A DNA stretch of 64,000 nucleotides from Calamus simplicifolius (lineage: Eukaryota > Streptophyta > Magnoliopsida > Arecales > Arecaceae), in assembly GCA_900491605.1 (NCBI GenBank), contig UESW01000102.1:30590-94589 (forward strand), written 5' to 3'. Under the pieces are notes generated by a model. It was not told the DNA's origin. It worked only from the letters and a program-made list of their open reading frames with translations, and made no database searches. Of the stretch, positions 1 to 12,300 are shown one piece after another. The position numbers were made by a program, and so were the translations under genes. Position 1 is the first letter of the stretch; every line of letters starts with the position of its first letter.

Positions 1-374
1 AATTGAGTTTAAGCGGTCAGCACATATTAAATGCCTTGCGCTTAGTACCTTAATTTTTCATAAAAAATTCTTAAGGTTAGCCCAAACCTTTAGCCATGGC
101 CTAATATGACAATTCTCATATAGATAAATCCTCCAAGGGTATTTGTGACTAATATCCTGCAGATAACCTACCTTGGATCTATTAAGAGTATAACTCAACC
201 TTACATAGATTTACTTTGTCACTTTATAAGAGCACTTATCATAGGGATGGGATAAATTTTTTTTTCCAAAAATTATGCTCTCACACGATCACTCAATCAG
301 CTTCGTTTATACCATATTGAATCTCCTTCATTGAATCCATATCCAATCCATCTCCAAAAATTTCTTCTCCAAAG
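1..374. other. Non-coding flank before truncated Copia element
   Basis: AT-rich DNA without a recognisable gene. The retrotransposon reading frame to the right becomes coherent only from about position 375. This stretch therefore lies where the element's 5' LTR, gag and protease should be, but it resembles none of them. It may be host DNA joined by deletion, or part of another element. Confidence 0.4.
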
Positions 375-2971
375 GAGATCTGTGAACCATGCGTCATTGG
401 GAAGAAATCTAGAGAAAGCTTCCCTTCAGGACAATCATGGAGAGCGTTGAAGCCATTGGAGTTAGTTCACTCCGATCTCTGCGGACCGCTCGATGAATCA
501 TCGAATCGAGGGTACAGGTATTTTATTACCTTCATCGATGACTTTAGCAGAAAAATATGGGTTTATTTCTTGAAGCAGAAGTCCGACGCCATCGATGCTT
601 TCAAAGAGTTTAAAGCCTATGTTGAAAACCAAAGTGGGCACAAAATTTGGATTCTCCGAACTGATCGTGGCACAGAATATTTGGTTGGTGATGGTTTCTT
701 CAAGCAATGCGGCATCAAGCATCAATTGACAGCACGGTATACTCCTCAACAGAACGGAGTAGCAGAAAGGAAAAACCGCACTATTGTCGATATGGTACGT
801 ACTATGCTTCATTCTAAACATTTGCCGAAGCATTTCTGGGCGGAGGCGGTTGCTTGTGCTATTTATTTATTGAACAGATGTCCCACTAAAGGTCTTGAGT
901 TCAAGACACCGATGGAGGTATGGAGTGGTCGAATCCCTTCAGTTTTGCATCTTCGTGTTTTGGGTGTATTGCTTATGCCCATGTGCCAAATGAGCTACGT
1001 AAGAAGCTTGATGAGAAGAGCGAGAAGTGCATCTTCTTCGGTTACAGCAATGAGACAAAGGGTTATCGATTGTATAATCCAGTAACAAAAAAGGTCGTTA
1101 TCAGTCGAGATGTTACCTTCGACGAGGAAGGAGAGTGGACTTGGAACTCAGAAGAAAAGAAGCAGTTTTGCTTCGTCCTAGATGAGGAGGAGACGGTTCA
1201 GCCCGATTCAGATAGTCAATCTGAACCAGTAGCAGCTTCGATGGAACCAGGTTCGATAGCAGGGACTACAACAGCAGTTACTTCATCAAATCCTGTTGAA
1301 CATCTTACTGAAAGTTCCTTACGTCCACGGCGAGAACGAGTTTTGCCAACTCGTTTAAGGGATTGCATTTTGTCAAAAGATGATGATCCCTCTGATGAAG
1401 AAATTATCAATTTTGCTCTTTTTGCAGATTGTCATCCCACAAAGTTTCAGGAGGCTTCCCAAGATGCTGATTGGGTTCGTGCGATGGATGATGAGATACA
1501 TGCAATCGAGAAAAATGATACATGGGAGCTCACTTCTCTTCCAGAAGGCAAGAAGTCCATCGGCGTAAAGTGGGTCTATAAGATCAAGTACAAGCCTAAT
1601 GGTGATGTTGATCGGTTGAAGGCTCGACTTGTAGTCAAGGGTTACAAACAAAAACCCGGGATTGACTATTTTGAGGTATTTGCTCCGGTTGCGAGGATGG
1701 ATACTATTCGTATGATTTTTGCTTTAGCTGCTCAAAGATGCTGGAAAATACATCAAATGGATGTCAAGTCCGCATTTCTCAATGACGTACTTGAGGAGGA
1801 GGTGTATGTGGATCAACCTGAGGGTTATGTCAAGAAAGGACAAGAGGGCTTTGTCTACAAATTGAAGAAAGCACTTTACGGCCTTAAGCAAGCCCCACGA
1901 GCATGGTATACCAGAATTGATTCTTATTTTCTAAATCACGGTTTTATTAGGTGTCCTTATGAGCATACTTTATATGTAAAGATTGGCTTGAATGGTGAGA
2001 TGCTCATTGTTTGCTTATATGTCGATGATCTCATATTTACTGGAGATTGTCAAGAGATGATTTGTGACTTCAGGGAGGCTATGACTCATGAGTTCGAGAT
2101 GGCGGACATGGGTCTGATGTATTATTTTCTCGGCCTTGAAGTTACACAATCGGAGGATGGTATTTTTATTTGTCAACAAAAGTATGCCAAGGATATTCTT
2201 GAGCGTTTTAAGATGGCTACTTGTAAACCAATTAGCACTCCCATGGAGGACAGATTGAAGTTGACAAAAGACGGAAGTGGTTCCGAAGTCGATCCTACTT
2301 ATTTCAAGAGGCTAGTCGGGAGTCTGAGATATTTGACTTCTACTAGGCCAGATCTTGTTTTTAGTGTTGGAATGATAAGCAGATTTATGGAGATTCCTAG
2401 ACAATCACATTTGCAGGCGGCAAAAAGAATTCTACGATACATTAAAGGTACTATAAATGATGGTGTATTCTATACTGCTTCTAATGTTTTTCAGCTTGTA
2501 GGATATACAGACAGTGATTGGGGAGGTGATATTGGAGAAAGAAAGAGTACTTCCGGGTATGTTTTCTCTTTAGGAAATGGAATTTTTTCCTGGTCTTCAA
2601 AGAAGCAGCAGGTGGTTGCTTTGTCCAGTGCTGAAGCGGAATATATAGCAGCGGCTTATTGTGCTACTCAAGCAGTTTGGTTGCGTTCGATGCTTGCTGA
2701 GTTACAGCATAAGCAGAAGCATTCGACGATGATTTATTGTGATAACAAGTCAGCAATTGCCCTTGCAAAGAATCCAGTCTTCCATGGAAGAAGCAAGCAC
2801 ATTGATATAAAGTACCACTTCATTCGAGATCTGGTGAAATCTGAGGAGATTGTGCTGCAGTATTGCAAGACGGAAGACCAAGTGGCTGACATGTTCACTA
2901 AGCCGTTGAAGTCAGATTCCTTCCTCAAACTCAAGAGACTGATCGGCATGGTCAAGATGACCTCGGTCTAA
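375..2971 (+). pseudogene. Copia pol polyprotein (IN-RT-RNase H), one frameshift
   Basis: The frame opens in the GAG-pre-integrase zinc motif (CEPCVIGKKSR, about 381-413). Integrase follows, with HSDLCGP near 468, RTDRGTEY near 660 and NGVAERKNR near 755, giving the D, D and E catalytic residues. The reading frame shifts at about 955-960, where one T appears to be missing from the run before the FGC motif; from there the second frame runs to the stop at 2969-2971. RT carries YVDDLIFTG near 2020. RNase H carries the YTDSDWGG, SSAEAEY and YCDNKSAI motifs, and the tail has the usual ADMFTKPL motif. The second half is about 680 codons without a stop, so the copy is fairly young. It could not make the full polyprotein because of the frameshift and missing 5' half. 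Confidence 0.9.
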
Positions 2972-2980
2972 GGGAGGCTG

Positions 2981-3223
2981 TTGGAAATTGAAAAGACTCT
3001 TCGTATCCCAAGCTGTTGGAAATTGAAAAGACTGTTCGTATCCCAAGCTCATCTTGGACTTGGAGTTTTTGGAAATTGTTATCCAGGGAATTATGTTTAC
3101 TTATTGTTGCTGGTTTCCATATTAGCTTTAATTATTCTGTTACTTTAAGGGTCTATAAATATTATGTAATCCTTCAGTTTACAATGCAATAGAATAACTA
3201 TTCCAAATTTCCTTCTTTCAACA
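2981..3223 (+). repeat. 3' LTR of truncated Copia, with 35-bp internal duplication
   Basis: The LTR starts TGTTGGAAATTG directly after a purine tract and ends TTTCAACA, so the ends are TGTTG and CAACA. The first 35 bp are repeated in tandem at 3016 with one mismatch. No matching 5' LTR is in the window, so these borders rest on terminal structure only. Confidence 0.75.
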
Positions 3224-3632
3224 CCTCCTCTTCTTTGTTCATTTTTTCGTTCACTCTGACGCCCCCTTCCCAATTTTTCTAAGCATAACTTTTCCTTATT
3301 CTATGCTCAAGGAGGGAGAGAGCAAACATCAAAGCGATCGAGGAAGAGGAAGAAAGCCAGAGGGTGCCGAAGCGAATAAGAGAGAGAGGGGAGGGAGCAT
3401 CGAAGTGAACATGAAAGGAAGAACTGCCGAAGCGAACGATAAAAGCCGGAAGGGATCCACTGAAGCAAATAGGGGAGGAGGCGCGAAGCTAACGAAAGAG
3501 GAAGGGAGAGAGACGAAGGTTTTAAGGATAGATTAAAAAATTAAAATTTAAAGATGTAGAGAGTAATCTTTGCGGTGCAAATAGAACCTCCCCCTTATTC
3601 CGCAGACGGTGACGAAGACTGAAGAGAGATTC
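3224..3632. other. Purine-rich intergenic DNA, no gene supported
   Basis: From about 3303 to 3540 the plus strand is a GA-rich run of GAG/GAA/AAG-like triplets that stays open for 77 codons. The predicted product is a low-complexity Lys/Arg/Glu/Gly peptide with no recognisable motif. I treat it as non-coding. It lies where a b561 first exon would be if the adjacent promoter-like block had once driven a gene, but I see no exon similarity. Confidence 0.4.
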
Positions 3633-3795
3633 CGAGCGCGTGGTAAATGGAACGGTTGAGAAGCGTCCATCGACCGTGGGGCTCAGGCCGTTCGGCGATG
3701 ACGTAACTTAGCGTGGCACGTAGCAAAGCAACGAGCGTTGGACTGGAACAGGATATGCTTCTCTTGGCGGTTAAAACTCCAGATATATCTTGGGT
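3633..3795 (-). promoter_or_regulatory. Diverged copy of the cytochrome b561 upstream flank
   Basis: This block aligns by eye, in the same orientation, with 17760-17910, the region just upstream of the b561 gene. Shared landmarks are GAGCGC plus AATGG-like sequence, GTCCATC, an exact 16-base TTCGGCGATGACGTAA (3691-3706 and 17815-17830), the AGC-AAGCAACGA segment, and GATATATCT/GCATATCT at the end. The conserved TGACGTAA (3699-3706) is a bZIP-type core. No downstream b561 exon is attached, so it looks like a promoter fragment from an old duplication. Confidence 0.65.
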
Positions 3796-5266
3796 TCCAC
3801 CTAAATCCACTGAGCCATAGTGAATGCGCTGGGTGATGGCAAATTTATAAATATAAATTTATATAATAAAATTTAAATAAAATACATAAGCCTTCAACGG
3901 CAAATTTATAAATATAAATTTATATATTCAATTCAACTCATATAGGCTTTTTTTTTTTTTTTTTAACTACACGAAATTGCCTACATGAATATATTTCTTC
4001 ACTCTGCTCTATTCAGAATCAAATCAAATTCAAATTATAAATAATTATATATTTTTAATTATTTTTGTTCATATTAATTTAGATTTATCTTTACATCAAA
4101 TATTTTTATAATGAATTATTAAAAAATTTCTAATTAAAGCATACGTTGTATGTATTTTAATTATCATAATCAATTTTTTCTTATTTATCTTTAATTAAAG
4201 CTACTCTTATTATTTTATAAATAAAAATTTATATAATAAAAATTTGAGAAAATAAATTATAACAACGAATTTTGAGTACAAGTTTGAAGGACAAAAGTAA
4301 ACGTGTGACTGCCTTCTAATCTTTTATTGTGAATTTTTTTATTAGCACTGCACTAAAAAAAAATAGATAGATGAAACTGCAAGATATGCAGATAATGAAT
4401 CCCATTTAAATTTCATTCTTAATAATATTATCTTAATTTTTTTTTTTATACAAGAGAAACTCTTTATAATAACCATATTTGCAAACATCTTGGTAGAGGA
4501 TGTTAATAAGCATTAAGTTCCATCAAAGTCTAATTTTTTAAATCACTCATCCAAGACCCACATTAATCATTATGATCATGTTTTTAATTTTAATTATATT
4601 TTAATTATTTATATGGTTCTACTATTAATCTACTGATTCGGCCATTGAATCATTGATCAGATCGATGGGATAACTATGGTCTGATCTGATGTGATGACTA
4701 TAGGATTGTATTTCTTTTATTGAGACAATATTATATACTGCTGCACTATCATCAGAGGGACAAAATGCTTTAGATAAATAGTATTGGCTTCGTATGAAAT
4801 GCATTAAAGATTGTCCTTACTAATAATAAAGTAAAACTCTGTACACTTACTTTTGAAAACTTAGTTTTATAAGTAGGAGACTGTGGCTAAAGAATTAAAA
4901 GTTTATCATATAATGGAGTATAAATCAATTCTTTGATTATTCTTCCACATGGAGATAAGGTGTCGGATCATAGATTCCATGTCACCTAAAAGTCTCAAGA
5001 GGGGTTAAAAAAAAATCATCTCATATCATCAAGAAGTTTTTAATTTTCAACAAAATTAAGCATTACATCTACCTGTTACGTGATTTCATTTCCAAAACAA
5101 AACTTCTGTAATCAAGGTTGGCCTGCTGTTTCTAATGATTATGTTGATAAACCGCAGCCGTAATCTTATGTAAAGCAGGCCTGTCAGAAGTCCTAATTCA
5201 AAAGTGGTAATTATCATCCTTCCCACTTTAGTCTTCTAACATTGTTTATCCATAGCTTTCTTGACT
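3796..5266. other. AT-rich intergenic DNA
   Basis: No open frame of note. A short direct repeat, GGCAAATTTATAAATATAAA, occurs at about 3838 and again at about 3899. Poly-T runs lie near 3950 and 4438. Nothing else is seen. Confidence 0.5.
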
Positions 5267-5476
5267 TTATTTCTCCTCTTCCCCCTTTCCCCCACTTTTC
5301 ATAGTAAACACATCACAACAGTGAATATAACTGGCATCAGCTTTTCCCATGATCCAAGCATATAAATTCCTTGCCATGCTGGCAGTATGGTTAGCTTCAA
5401 CAGGACAAAAGATTACAGGTTTGGGAGATTCATTTCCAAACAACAACAGCATCACACCATATGTGAAGACAAACAT
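5267..5476 (-). CDS. Unrecognised small open frame or isolated exon (69 codons)
   Basis: Minus-strand frame from an ATG at 5476 to a TAA at 5267. The predicted peptide has mixed composition with a hydrophobic N-terminal third (YGVMLLLFG), then PVEANHTASMARNLYAWIMG, and ends in a Gly/Glu/Lys-rich tail. It stands out from the AT-rich surroundings by coding-like codon use. I do not recognise the family. It may be the last exon of a decayed or captured gene, because no matching upstream exon was identified. It may also be chance. Confidence 0.25.
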   Translation of the reverse strand: MFVFTYGVMLLLFGNESPKPVIFCPVEANHTASMARNLYAWIMGKADASYIHCCDVFTMKSGGKGEEEK

Positions 5477-7313
5477 ATGATTTTGGACTTCAAATTTTTA
5501 GCTTCATAAATTTTGAGCATGACAATATGGATGATGAAGTTGGGCAATATGGTTACCAATTAATCTCATCTAACAGTAAAGCTACATCACATAGTTTGCT
5601 ACAATATCTTTCTCCTCAATTTAGTAAACATCAAGTGCAGAACCTATGCCGACTTAAAAAGACAAATTCATGTCTGTAATTAATTTGATAACTTCAAAAA
5701 AGGGAGTTAATTGATAAGGGTTACGAAATGCCAATTTCCAGAGCTTCTAAGCATGATAATATAGGAATACTGAAGTTGTGGTAAAGTATCAAATTTGTGG
5801 TTAATTCTTAGAAACGCCATTTCTAGCCAAAGGCCAAAGAAAAAGTGAATGTTTTGTCTCATAGCAGCAGAAGAACCACCTTTTTATTCTTCAATACTAT
5901 GATGCTGGAGTCGCTTGAGATGGGACAAAGTTTAATAACATAATATATGTTTGCTAATAGTTTTCAAATAATTCAGGAAATCAAATTCACTCTTCTCAAG
6001 TACTTCATGCTTCACTTTATTGTGCCAAATATGATGGTTTCATCTGGAAAACCTTAACTAACCTTTTCCCAATTATTTTTATGAATTTCCATTTATGAAT
6101 ATTCCTATTTAAGACCACTTCATGTTATTCCAAACATCTCCATATGATAAGTAACTTCATCTAATAACAGTATCATTCCTAGAGGATAGTACATCATCAT
6201 TATACAAACAGAGTGGTGGACAACCTCATCTTGCTTGCATGAAAATGCTTTTGACATCGTAGAGGACTAAACTTTTGCCTTTTTATATACAAAAGAGTAG
6301 TTCTCCTTACTGGGAATTCAAAATGAACATCATCTTAACTTCGTATTGAACTTTTAAACTACCATAACCATAACCACTGAGCTTGGCTATTTAGCCACAG
6401 CTTTATGAACCTTCATTCAACAAGCATTTTAAGCTGCCTTTCAATGTTATATCAAGGGTTTTTCCATATATTCTCTCATAACTTTCATCCATGTATTTTA
6501 AATATTAAAATACCACTCCTTGCTAGTTCCCCTAATAATTTATTAAGCAATGCCCTTCCTAATCAATACTCCACTTTCATTCTTAACTCTTACAACTCTT
6601 TTCTTAGTTTTACCAGATATCCATTACAATCATCATTCCATTACATTCAACTTGGACACGTTTATTGCACAGTATTTCAAACTATAAAATACAGGAGACC
6701 ATAATATTGTTCTACAATGATTTCATTTAAGCTGCTAACATATATATCAATCATATAAAATCCAAATTGCACTTCTCCCCTCAGTCCAACCATCTCTATT
6801 CTCCAGTTTTATTACTTATTTGTATATCTCTCCATCATTTTCCAGATATCCTAGGATGATAGTATCTATTATCCATCAATTTTGACCAGAACATCATCAT
6901 TAATTGTATTTTTACTAAAATCATTTTTTAATACTCTGTTTTTGTATTTTTGATTTTTAAGCCATTATTCACTAAAAGATGTCTTACATAACTAATTAAA
7001 TTTTTAAGTATAAAAATCAAATTAGTTTATAAGCAAAAGAAAATTTATTTTTCCACAACCAAGAAATTTTTGCATAGTTTAAACGTGCAGCCACAAAAAC
7101 TAATACCAAATATTTTAAATATGATTTAAGTTGGTATGTATTTTCCATTGAAAGGTAAAGTAGCATAATACATAATTAATTATAAGTTCACCATTCTCAG
7201 CAGGATATAAAGGTTTCACAGAAAAGAGTTACACAAATCCCCCTTACAAAGAACCATTCAATAAGCACATTACTCAGAGAGAACAACAGTCGTAAGGGAA
7301 TTTTTAATGTGTG
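5477..7313. other. AT-rich DNA downstream of cytochrome b561
   Basis: No convincing gene. The final 100 bp or so before 7313 should include the b561 3' untranslated region, since the gene ends at 7314 on the minus strand. The open frame at 6405-6704 on the plus strand has no family features. Confidence 0.45.
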
Positions 7314-7625
7314 CTAATTTTCAGTCGGTATTGCAGAATAACTATGGGGATCTTCAATATGTGCAGGAGCAATAGCAGATATCACAACAGAGACTCCCAG
7401 AAATAGCACAACAAGAGCTGTAAAATTTACTAGAAAAGCTTCTGAACCATATTTGGAGAGGCCTGAGCTCTCTAGGAAAGTGAGCTTCTCCAGAAAGCCT
7501 AATTGTGCACTTGCCAAGGCCAATATGTAGACAAAAAGCCCAAAAAATACATGCCAAGGAAGAGCACCACGTCTGAGAGTTGGGGCAGCACCAGGAAAGA
7601 AAAAGGTGACAAACCCAAAAATCCA
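7314..7625 (-). CDS. CYB561: Cytochrome b561 exon 4 (terminal)
   Basis: Starts after a long pyrimidine tract and TATCCAG with WIFGFVTFFFPGAAP, then LRRGALPWHVFFG (last haem ligand), a helix, EKLTFLE, KYGSEAFLVNF, a final helix, and an IPTEN tail ending at TAG 7314-7316. The poly-T tract of the acceptor (A run 7633-7651 on the plus strand) is unusually long but keeps the splice signal. Confidence 0.94.
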   Translation of the reverse strand, partial: WIFGFVTFFFPGAAPTLRRGALPWHVFFGLFVYILALASAQLGFLEKLTFLESSGLSKYGSEAFLVNFTALVVLFLGVSVVISAIAPAHIEDPHSYSAIPTEN

Positions 7626-7768
7626 CTGGATAAAAAAAAAAAAAAAAAAAAGCTGAAATGAACCAAATATTGATGCAGCAAAGCTTCATGAATAGAGTGC
7701 ATTAGGAGAAATGATGATCATATGCATGTGTAGCAAATCATTTAGTGATGTGACCATGCTGCTCCATT

Positions 7769-7807
<39 letters not shown>

Positions 7808-9348
7808 AATGGAAAAAAGGTGTAACTGTGCTGCTGATCGCAGATTACCATGATAGCCCCAAAAATACTTGTGTTATTCTATGAGCATCAGGAATTTCTG
7901 TCCCTTTTGCTTGTCTTTTTAAAAATATTTCACCTCTTCACCAGTTTATTCAAATTTTCTCTTAAATTCCTTTTTTTTGGAGCTGCAATCTATATTTTCA
8001 GGTCTCCCTCATTTATAAAACTTGATAGATTTAATCCAACCTTTTTCTATTTGAACCTTACCAGCCTTCAAAGCAAAAAAGGCCAAAAACATCTAAGACG
8101 GTTCCACATAAACCATATTCAAGTTATACAAATTCAGTCTTCTACATGTGAAAAGTTCAAATTCTGTGCAAGTTTTACAACACCCTCCTTGACTTAATAA
8201 CCAAAACTCCAAACTGCTCTAGCAGTGCCGATACACATGGGTTTCATCAAGAAATGAAAGCAATACTAGTGGTGAGTAGTCATAAAATTTTGTGTAGGCA
8301 ACATTTATTTACACATGTTGTGATGATAATATAGGAAGAATAAATACATGAAGATCATCAGGGTACCTACCATTTTGTGCTGCTTAATATGTTTCTTGTG
8401 AGTCATGTGCTGGGTCTAACCCATAATGTGGCATTAGCCATGAGACAATTAACCAAAAAAAAAGTCAATTCTGATTGGACTAAGATGAGGCAACCAACTA
8501 TAAAAGGAGGTGGTTTTGGTTTCTTGGTTGAAAGAATATACAAAAACCGAACCAAAAAGAAAATAAAGAGTTCTTCTTTGACTAAGAGATACGACCGAGG
8601 GGAGTAAGATTTTTTGGGTTTTCTCTCTAAGGTTTTTTGGTTATCGCAATTATAGAGAATTGTAGTATTCAAAGTGATGAATCTCACAATGGTATTCTGT
8701 TTCGTTGAAACACATATATATCGCAGAATTTCTGAATGTTGTGGTGACATTGGATTTAGCTAGAGAGGTATTTTTCTTTTTCTTTTTCTCTAAAATTAGT
8801 ATTCTAAAGTTTGGGCAAAGCTTGAGGGGTATCGTAGTTGCTCTCTTAATATAGTGAAATTATTTCAGAGTTTGCTATGTGGTTTTTTCTTTCACATTGG
8901 AGGATTTCCTATGTAAATTTGGTGTTTATTTGTGTGATTATGGTTTTACATCTGATTTTTTTATTTTTCTATGCATTTGATAATTTCTTATTATCTTAGT
9001 TGCATGGTTTGTCCTGAATGGAGCAGAGCGAGGAAGCAAATTTATGTAGTCGACCCCATGTAGTTGGGATAAAGGCTTAGATGAGTTGAGTTGAGTTGTA
9101 TCTTGGTTGCGTGGTTTGAAATTATTTGATTATTATTGAAACTCCGATTGGTAACCTATGAATTTTAATTTACATATAATTTGGTGTTTGTGGCCCAACA
9201 TCATGCTGGTATAAGTGTTGCCACTTTGACTGTTATTGGACAGCAACAAGCACAACAATATCTTTTTTGAGAAGTTGCCGCTTCTATTATTACAGTATCT
9301 ACTACTTGTCTTTCAGTTTTCACACTGCTACTGTATTTATTAACAACA

Positions 9349-9385
<37 letters not shown>

Positions 9386-12300
9386 GCTGCATTCGTAAAT
9401 CCATGCCTATGGAACATGGATATAGATATAAGATAGGCACAATGATGCAATATAACACTAGGATTTTAAGTATTGCTGCTACATGCTAGACATCCTCCAA
9501 CATGGTAGGTGCGGTGCCATGCCATGCCAAGCCCCATGATGTGCTAGAAAATACTCTTTTTAATTAAAAATATATTAAAAGAATTAGCTAGGTGCCATGC
9601 CAACCAATGCTAGGTGTCAACACTGGATTCAAATAGAATGTGGCAACCAGTATGACCAGCACTCAAGATCATGCACAATATAGTTATCCCAATATGAAAA
9701 TTCTTAATTGAGCTATAACAATAATAAGTGCATATTATATGTATGTATGTATGTGTGTGCACATATATTTTATGTGTGCATGCATGTATGTGTGCGTGCA
9801 TATATATTCATTCCTCTCCCGTTCTTATAGAAAAATAGGACCAAGACAGAGATGGGACATCAAAACCCAACTACGAAGGAATAGAAGAAGAAAAATAAAA
9901 ATAAAATAAAGGGATGAAATAAGTAGAATAAGGAAAGAAAGAGAGGAAGAGAAGAAAAAGAAAGAAGAAAAAAAGAAGAAGAAGAAAAAGGAAAGAAAGA
10001 AAAAAAAATGAAACAAGGATGAAAAGAAATATAGAAGAAAAAATTGGTAAGGAAAAAAAGGAAAGAAAGAAGAATGGGAAGAAATAAAAGAAATAAAGAA
10101 CAATTAAAGGAAAGAGAAAGGGTTTAGAATGCTTTATCAGGTCAATCATTGAGACAGTGGGACAGCAAAGCATTCCATTCCATGAAGAAATTGGGACATC
10201 CCTTTCGACACATACATATAGTGTAACTCTCTGTCACCATCATATAGTTGTTACCCTATTCAACAACATCAACAACCACAAGCTCTATGACCATATTCCA
10301 AATATTCACCATTCAAATCCACAAACCATGTACCATATTCCATACACTAGTATCAACATATCAAATTCTAATATAATAATCTGTAATATTCATCATTAAA
10401 CATTCATCCAAAAGATGGAATCAGCACATCTCCATGTCACCCCAAAATATATCCAATAAGCATGTACATGTAACTGGAGTTTTGTTTCTTAAATTAAGAA
10501 AATAAAATGCATACGATAAGTATCTAATTTATATCCTAGACATATCAAACACCATGCTACTATTTGATACATACCATGCATGCAGATTTTAGCATCCATG
10601 TATCCTAGATTCATGTGCTAATGGTGCAGGTGTTCATGTCTTAGAAATGAACCACACACATTCTCATCTAGATTCAATACAAAATGTGTAACAATTTAAA
10701 CTAGTTTGTCATAGCATTATGATGTAGATTGCTGTAATTTACCTGGATGCCATATAAGCAGATTGTACCAAGCCCAACCCAGGAATGCAAGCTGTACAAA
10801 TTATCAATTCCACTTTCATTATGAAACTTGAATGCAAAATAGATTCCCACAGCTCCAAGTACAAGAGCAATTGCATGGAGGACCAGATGGACCACTTTAC
10901 GTACTTCATGATTCCCAGGAAAAGCTTTATAACTCATTATAGCTGCAAATAAGTTGGAAGGAAAGTGATATACTAACTGTAAAATATGTCTAAAATGAAC
11001 TACAAGACTGTTGATTAATATCTTTTAGCTTGCTTACCTTCACTCCCCATGATAATGAAGCCAATTGTCATAAGGACTGGATGAACCTGCAAAAATAAAA
11101 ATATTACAAAATCCAATGATGAATCTTTACACCATAAAAAAATCATTCCATATTTCCTAATTTCATCTGGTCTATTACTGCTGACAACTAAAACAGCATC
11201 TACAGTTCTATATAGGACAAAAGAAACCAACTTATATCAACATCATAAAACTACGGACTATATGAGAAGATGATAATTGTAGTTGGAATGAAGTTCTGTG
11301 AAGCAATCTAGATTATAGCTCAAAATAGGGACAGTAGGTGAAGGACGAAATGATTAAACTTCATGCCAAAGAAAAATTATGTCAACTCAGCAACTAGAGC
11401 ATAAGCAATCACAATAATGAACGCCATCAAATATAAATTTTTGCAAATTCAAATTTAATTAGATTAGTCGCAGTCCTCACCATAGCAGTTATGCTGTCTG
11501 TTAACACACTTGAGTGTCAAATAACATATAAATAGAATGCTTACCGTTTTGTCTTCACCTTCCAATAAAAAACGTCCTGATGAGAATGGTTGCCAACCAC
11601 TAAACTTGCCATTGAGATCAAAGCAAGGCAATTCACATTCAAAATTCATTCATTGACTTGAAACTCCAGCCTAATGCGAGGCCAGTAAAGATGGATTGTC
11701 CTCGTTATGACAGACCATCAGTCAGATCCAACCAAATAAAAAGCATGGGCCATGTACTATGATCAACATTCCTTAGATACCAAACCTATTTAAAACTACA
11801 TTTTAAGGTGAAAACCAAAGGTTCTTTGAGCAGCAGACTTTATTTAAAAGAGCTGTTTGAGCTGAAAAACAGAGCGAAAATGGTGTTTAGAAAGAAATTG
11901 TTGGGCCTGGTGTGGTGCTATCAAGGACCAGGAGGGCTAACTTGTATTGGGCTGGGTTTAAGTCCAAGAGTTGAGATTAAATCAAGTCACAGGTGCACAC
12001 GGGCTTGGGAATTTAGTTTAATCTCATTGGGTTAGTCCATGGAAGTTTTTGTTGAGTCCGGCCTGGTCCATCTCGTGGATGTATTTAAACTCTAGTTGCT
12101 AGGGTTTGGATGGAATAGAAAACAGATTCTTTTCTTCCAGAAATCCTTTCTCATCATAGGGCGGTAGCCCTATCTTCTCTCGTCTCCTCTCTCCTCTCTC
12201 TCTCCTTCTTCGTGCGTTCTCTTGGAACGGTGGCGCCAGGTTACGTGCCTAGACGTGAAGACGTGAGCGGAAGAAAGGCTTTTCTGGGAATTAATTCCGT

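Larger units (their letters stand above)
375..3223 (+). mobile_element. 5'-truncated Ty1/Copia retrotransposon with 3' LTR
   Basis: Remnant of a Copia LTR retrotransposon. It keeps the end of the GAG-pre-integrase zinc domain, integrase, reverse transcriptase, RNase H, a purine-rich tract just before the 3' LTR (around 2972-2980) and a short 3' LTR. The 5' LTR, primer-binding site, gag and protease are missing. The domain order integrase before RT is diagnostic of Copia. The short LTR (about 210 bp without an internal duplication) suggests a small-LTR Copia lineage; the exact clade is not determined here. Confidence 0.9.
7626..10742 (-). other. Cytochrome b561 intron 3 (3.1 kb)
   Basis: Large intron with donor GTAAAT and acceptor TTATCCAG. 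It holds a C29-A12 homopolymer pair, a SINE-like 3' fragment, a (TC)n run and a purine-rich stretch (about 9876-10125). Around 8340-8760 there is sequence with a TATAAAAGGAGG box on the plus strand that might be an old LTR, but I could not find paired ends. Confidence 0.7.

Noticed and set aside
3303..3536. 77-codon plus-strand open frame
   Set aside because: Low-complexity purine-rich sequence giving a Lys/Arg/Glu/Gly peptide with no motif; openness is explained by base composition.
8340..8760. Possible old LTR with TATAAAAGGAGG box in b561 intron 3
   Set aside because: No paired LTR ends or target duplication could be found, so it is mentioned only under the intron.
9825..10173. Phe/Ser-rich minus-strand frames that look like membrane proteins
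   Set aside because: Produced by an intronic purine-rich tract, not by a gene.
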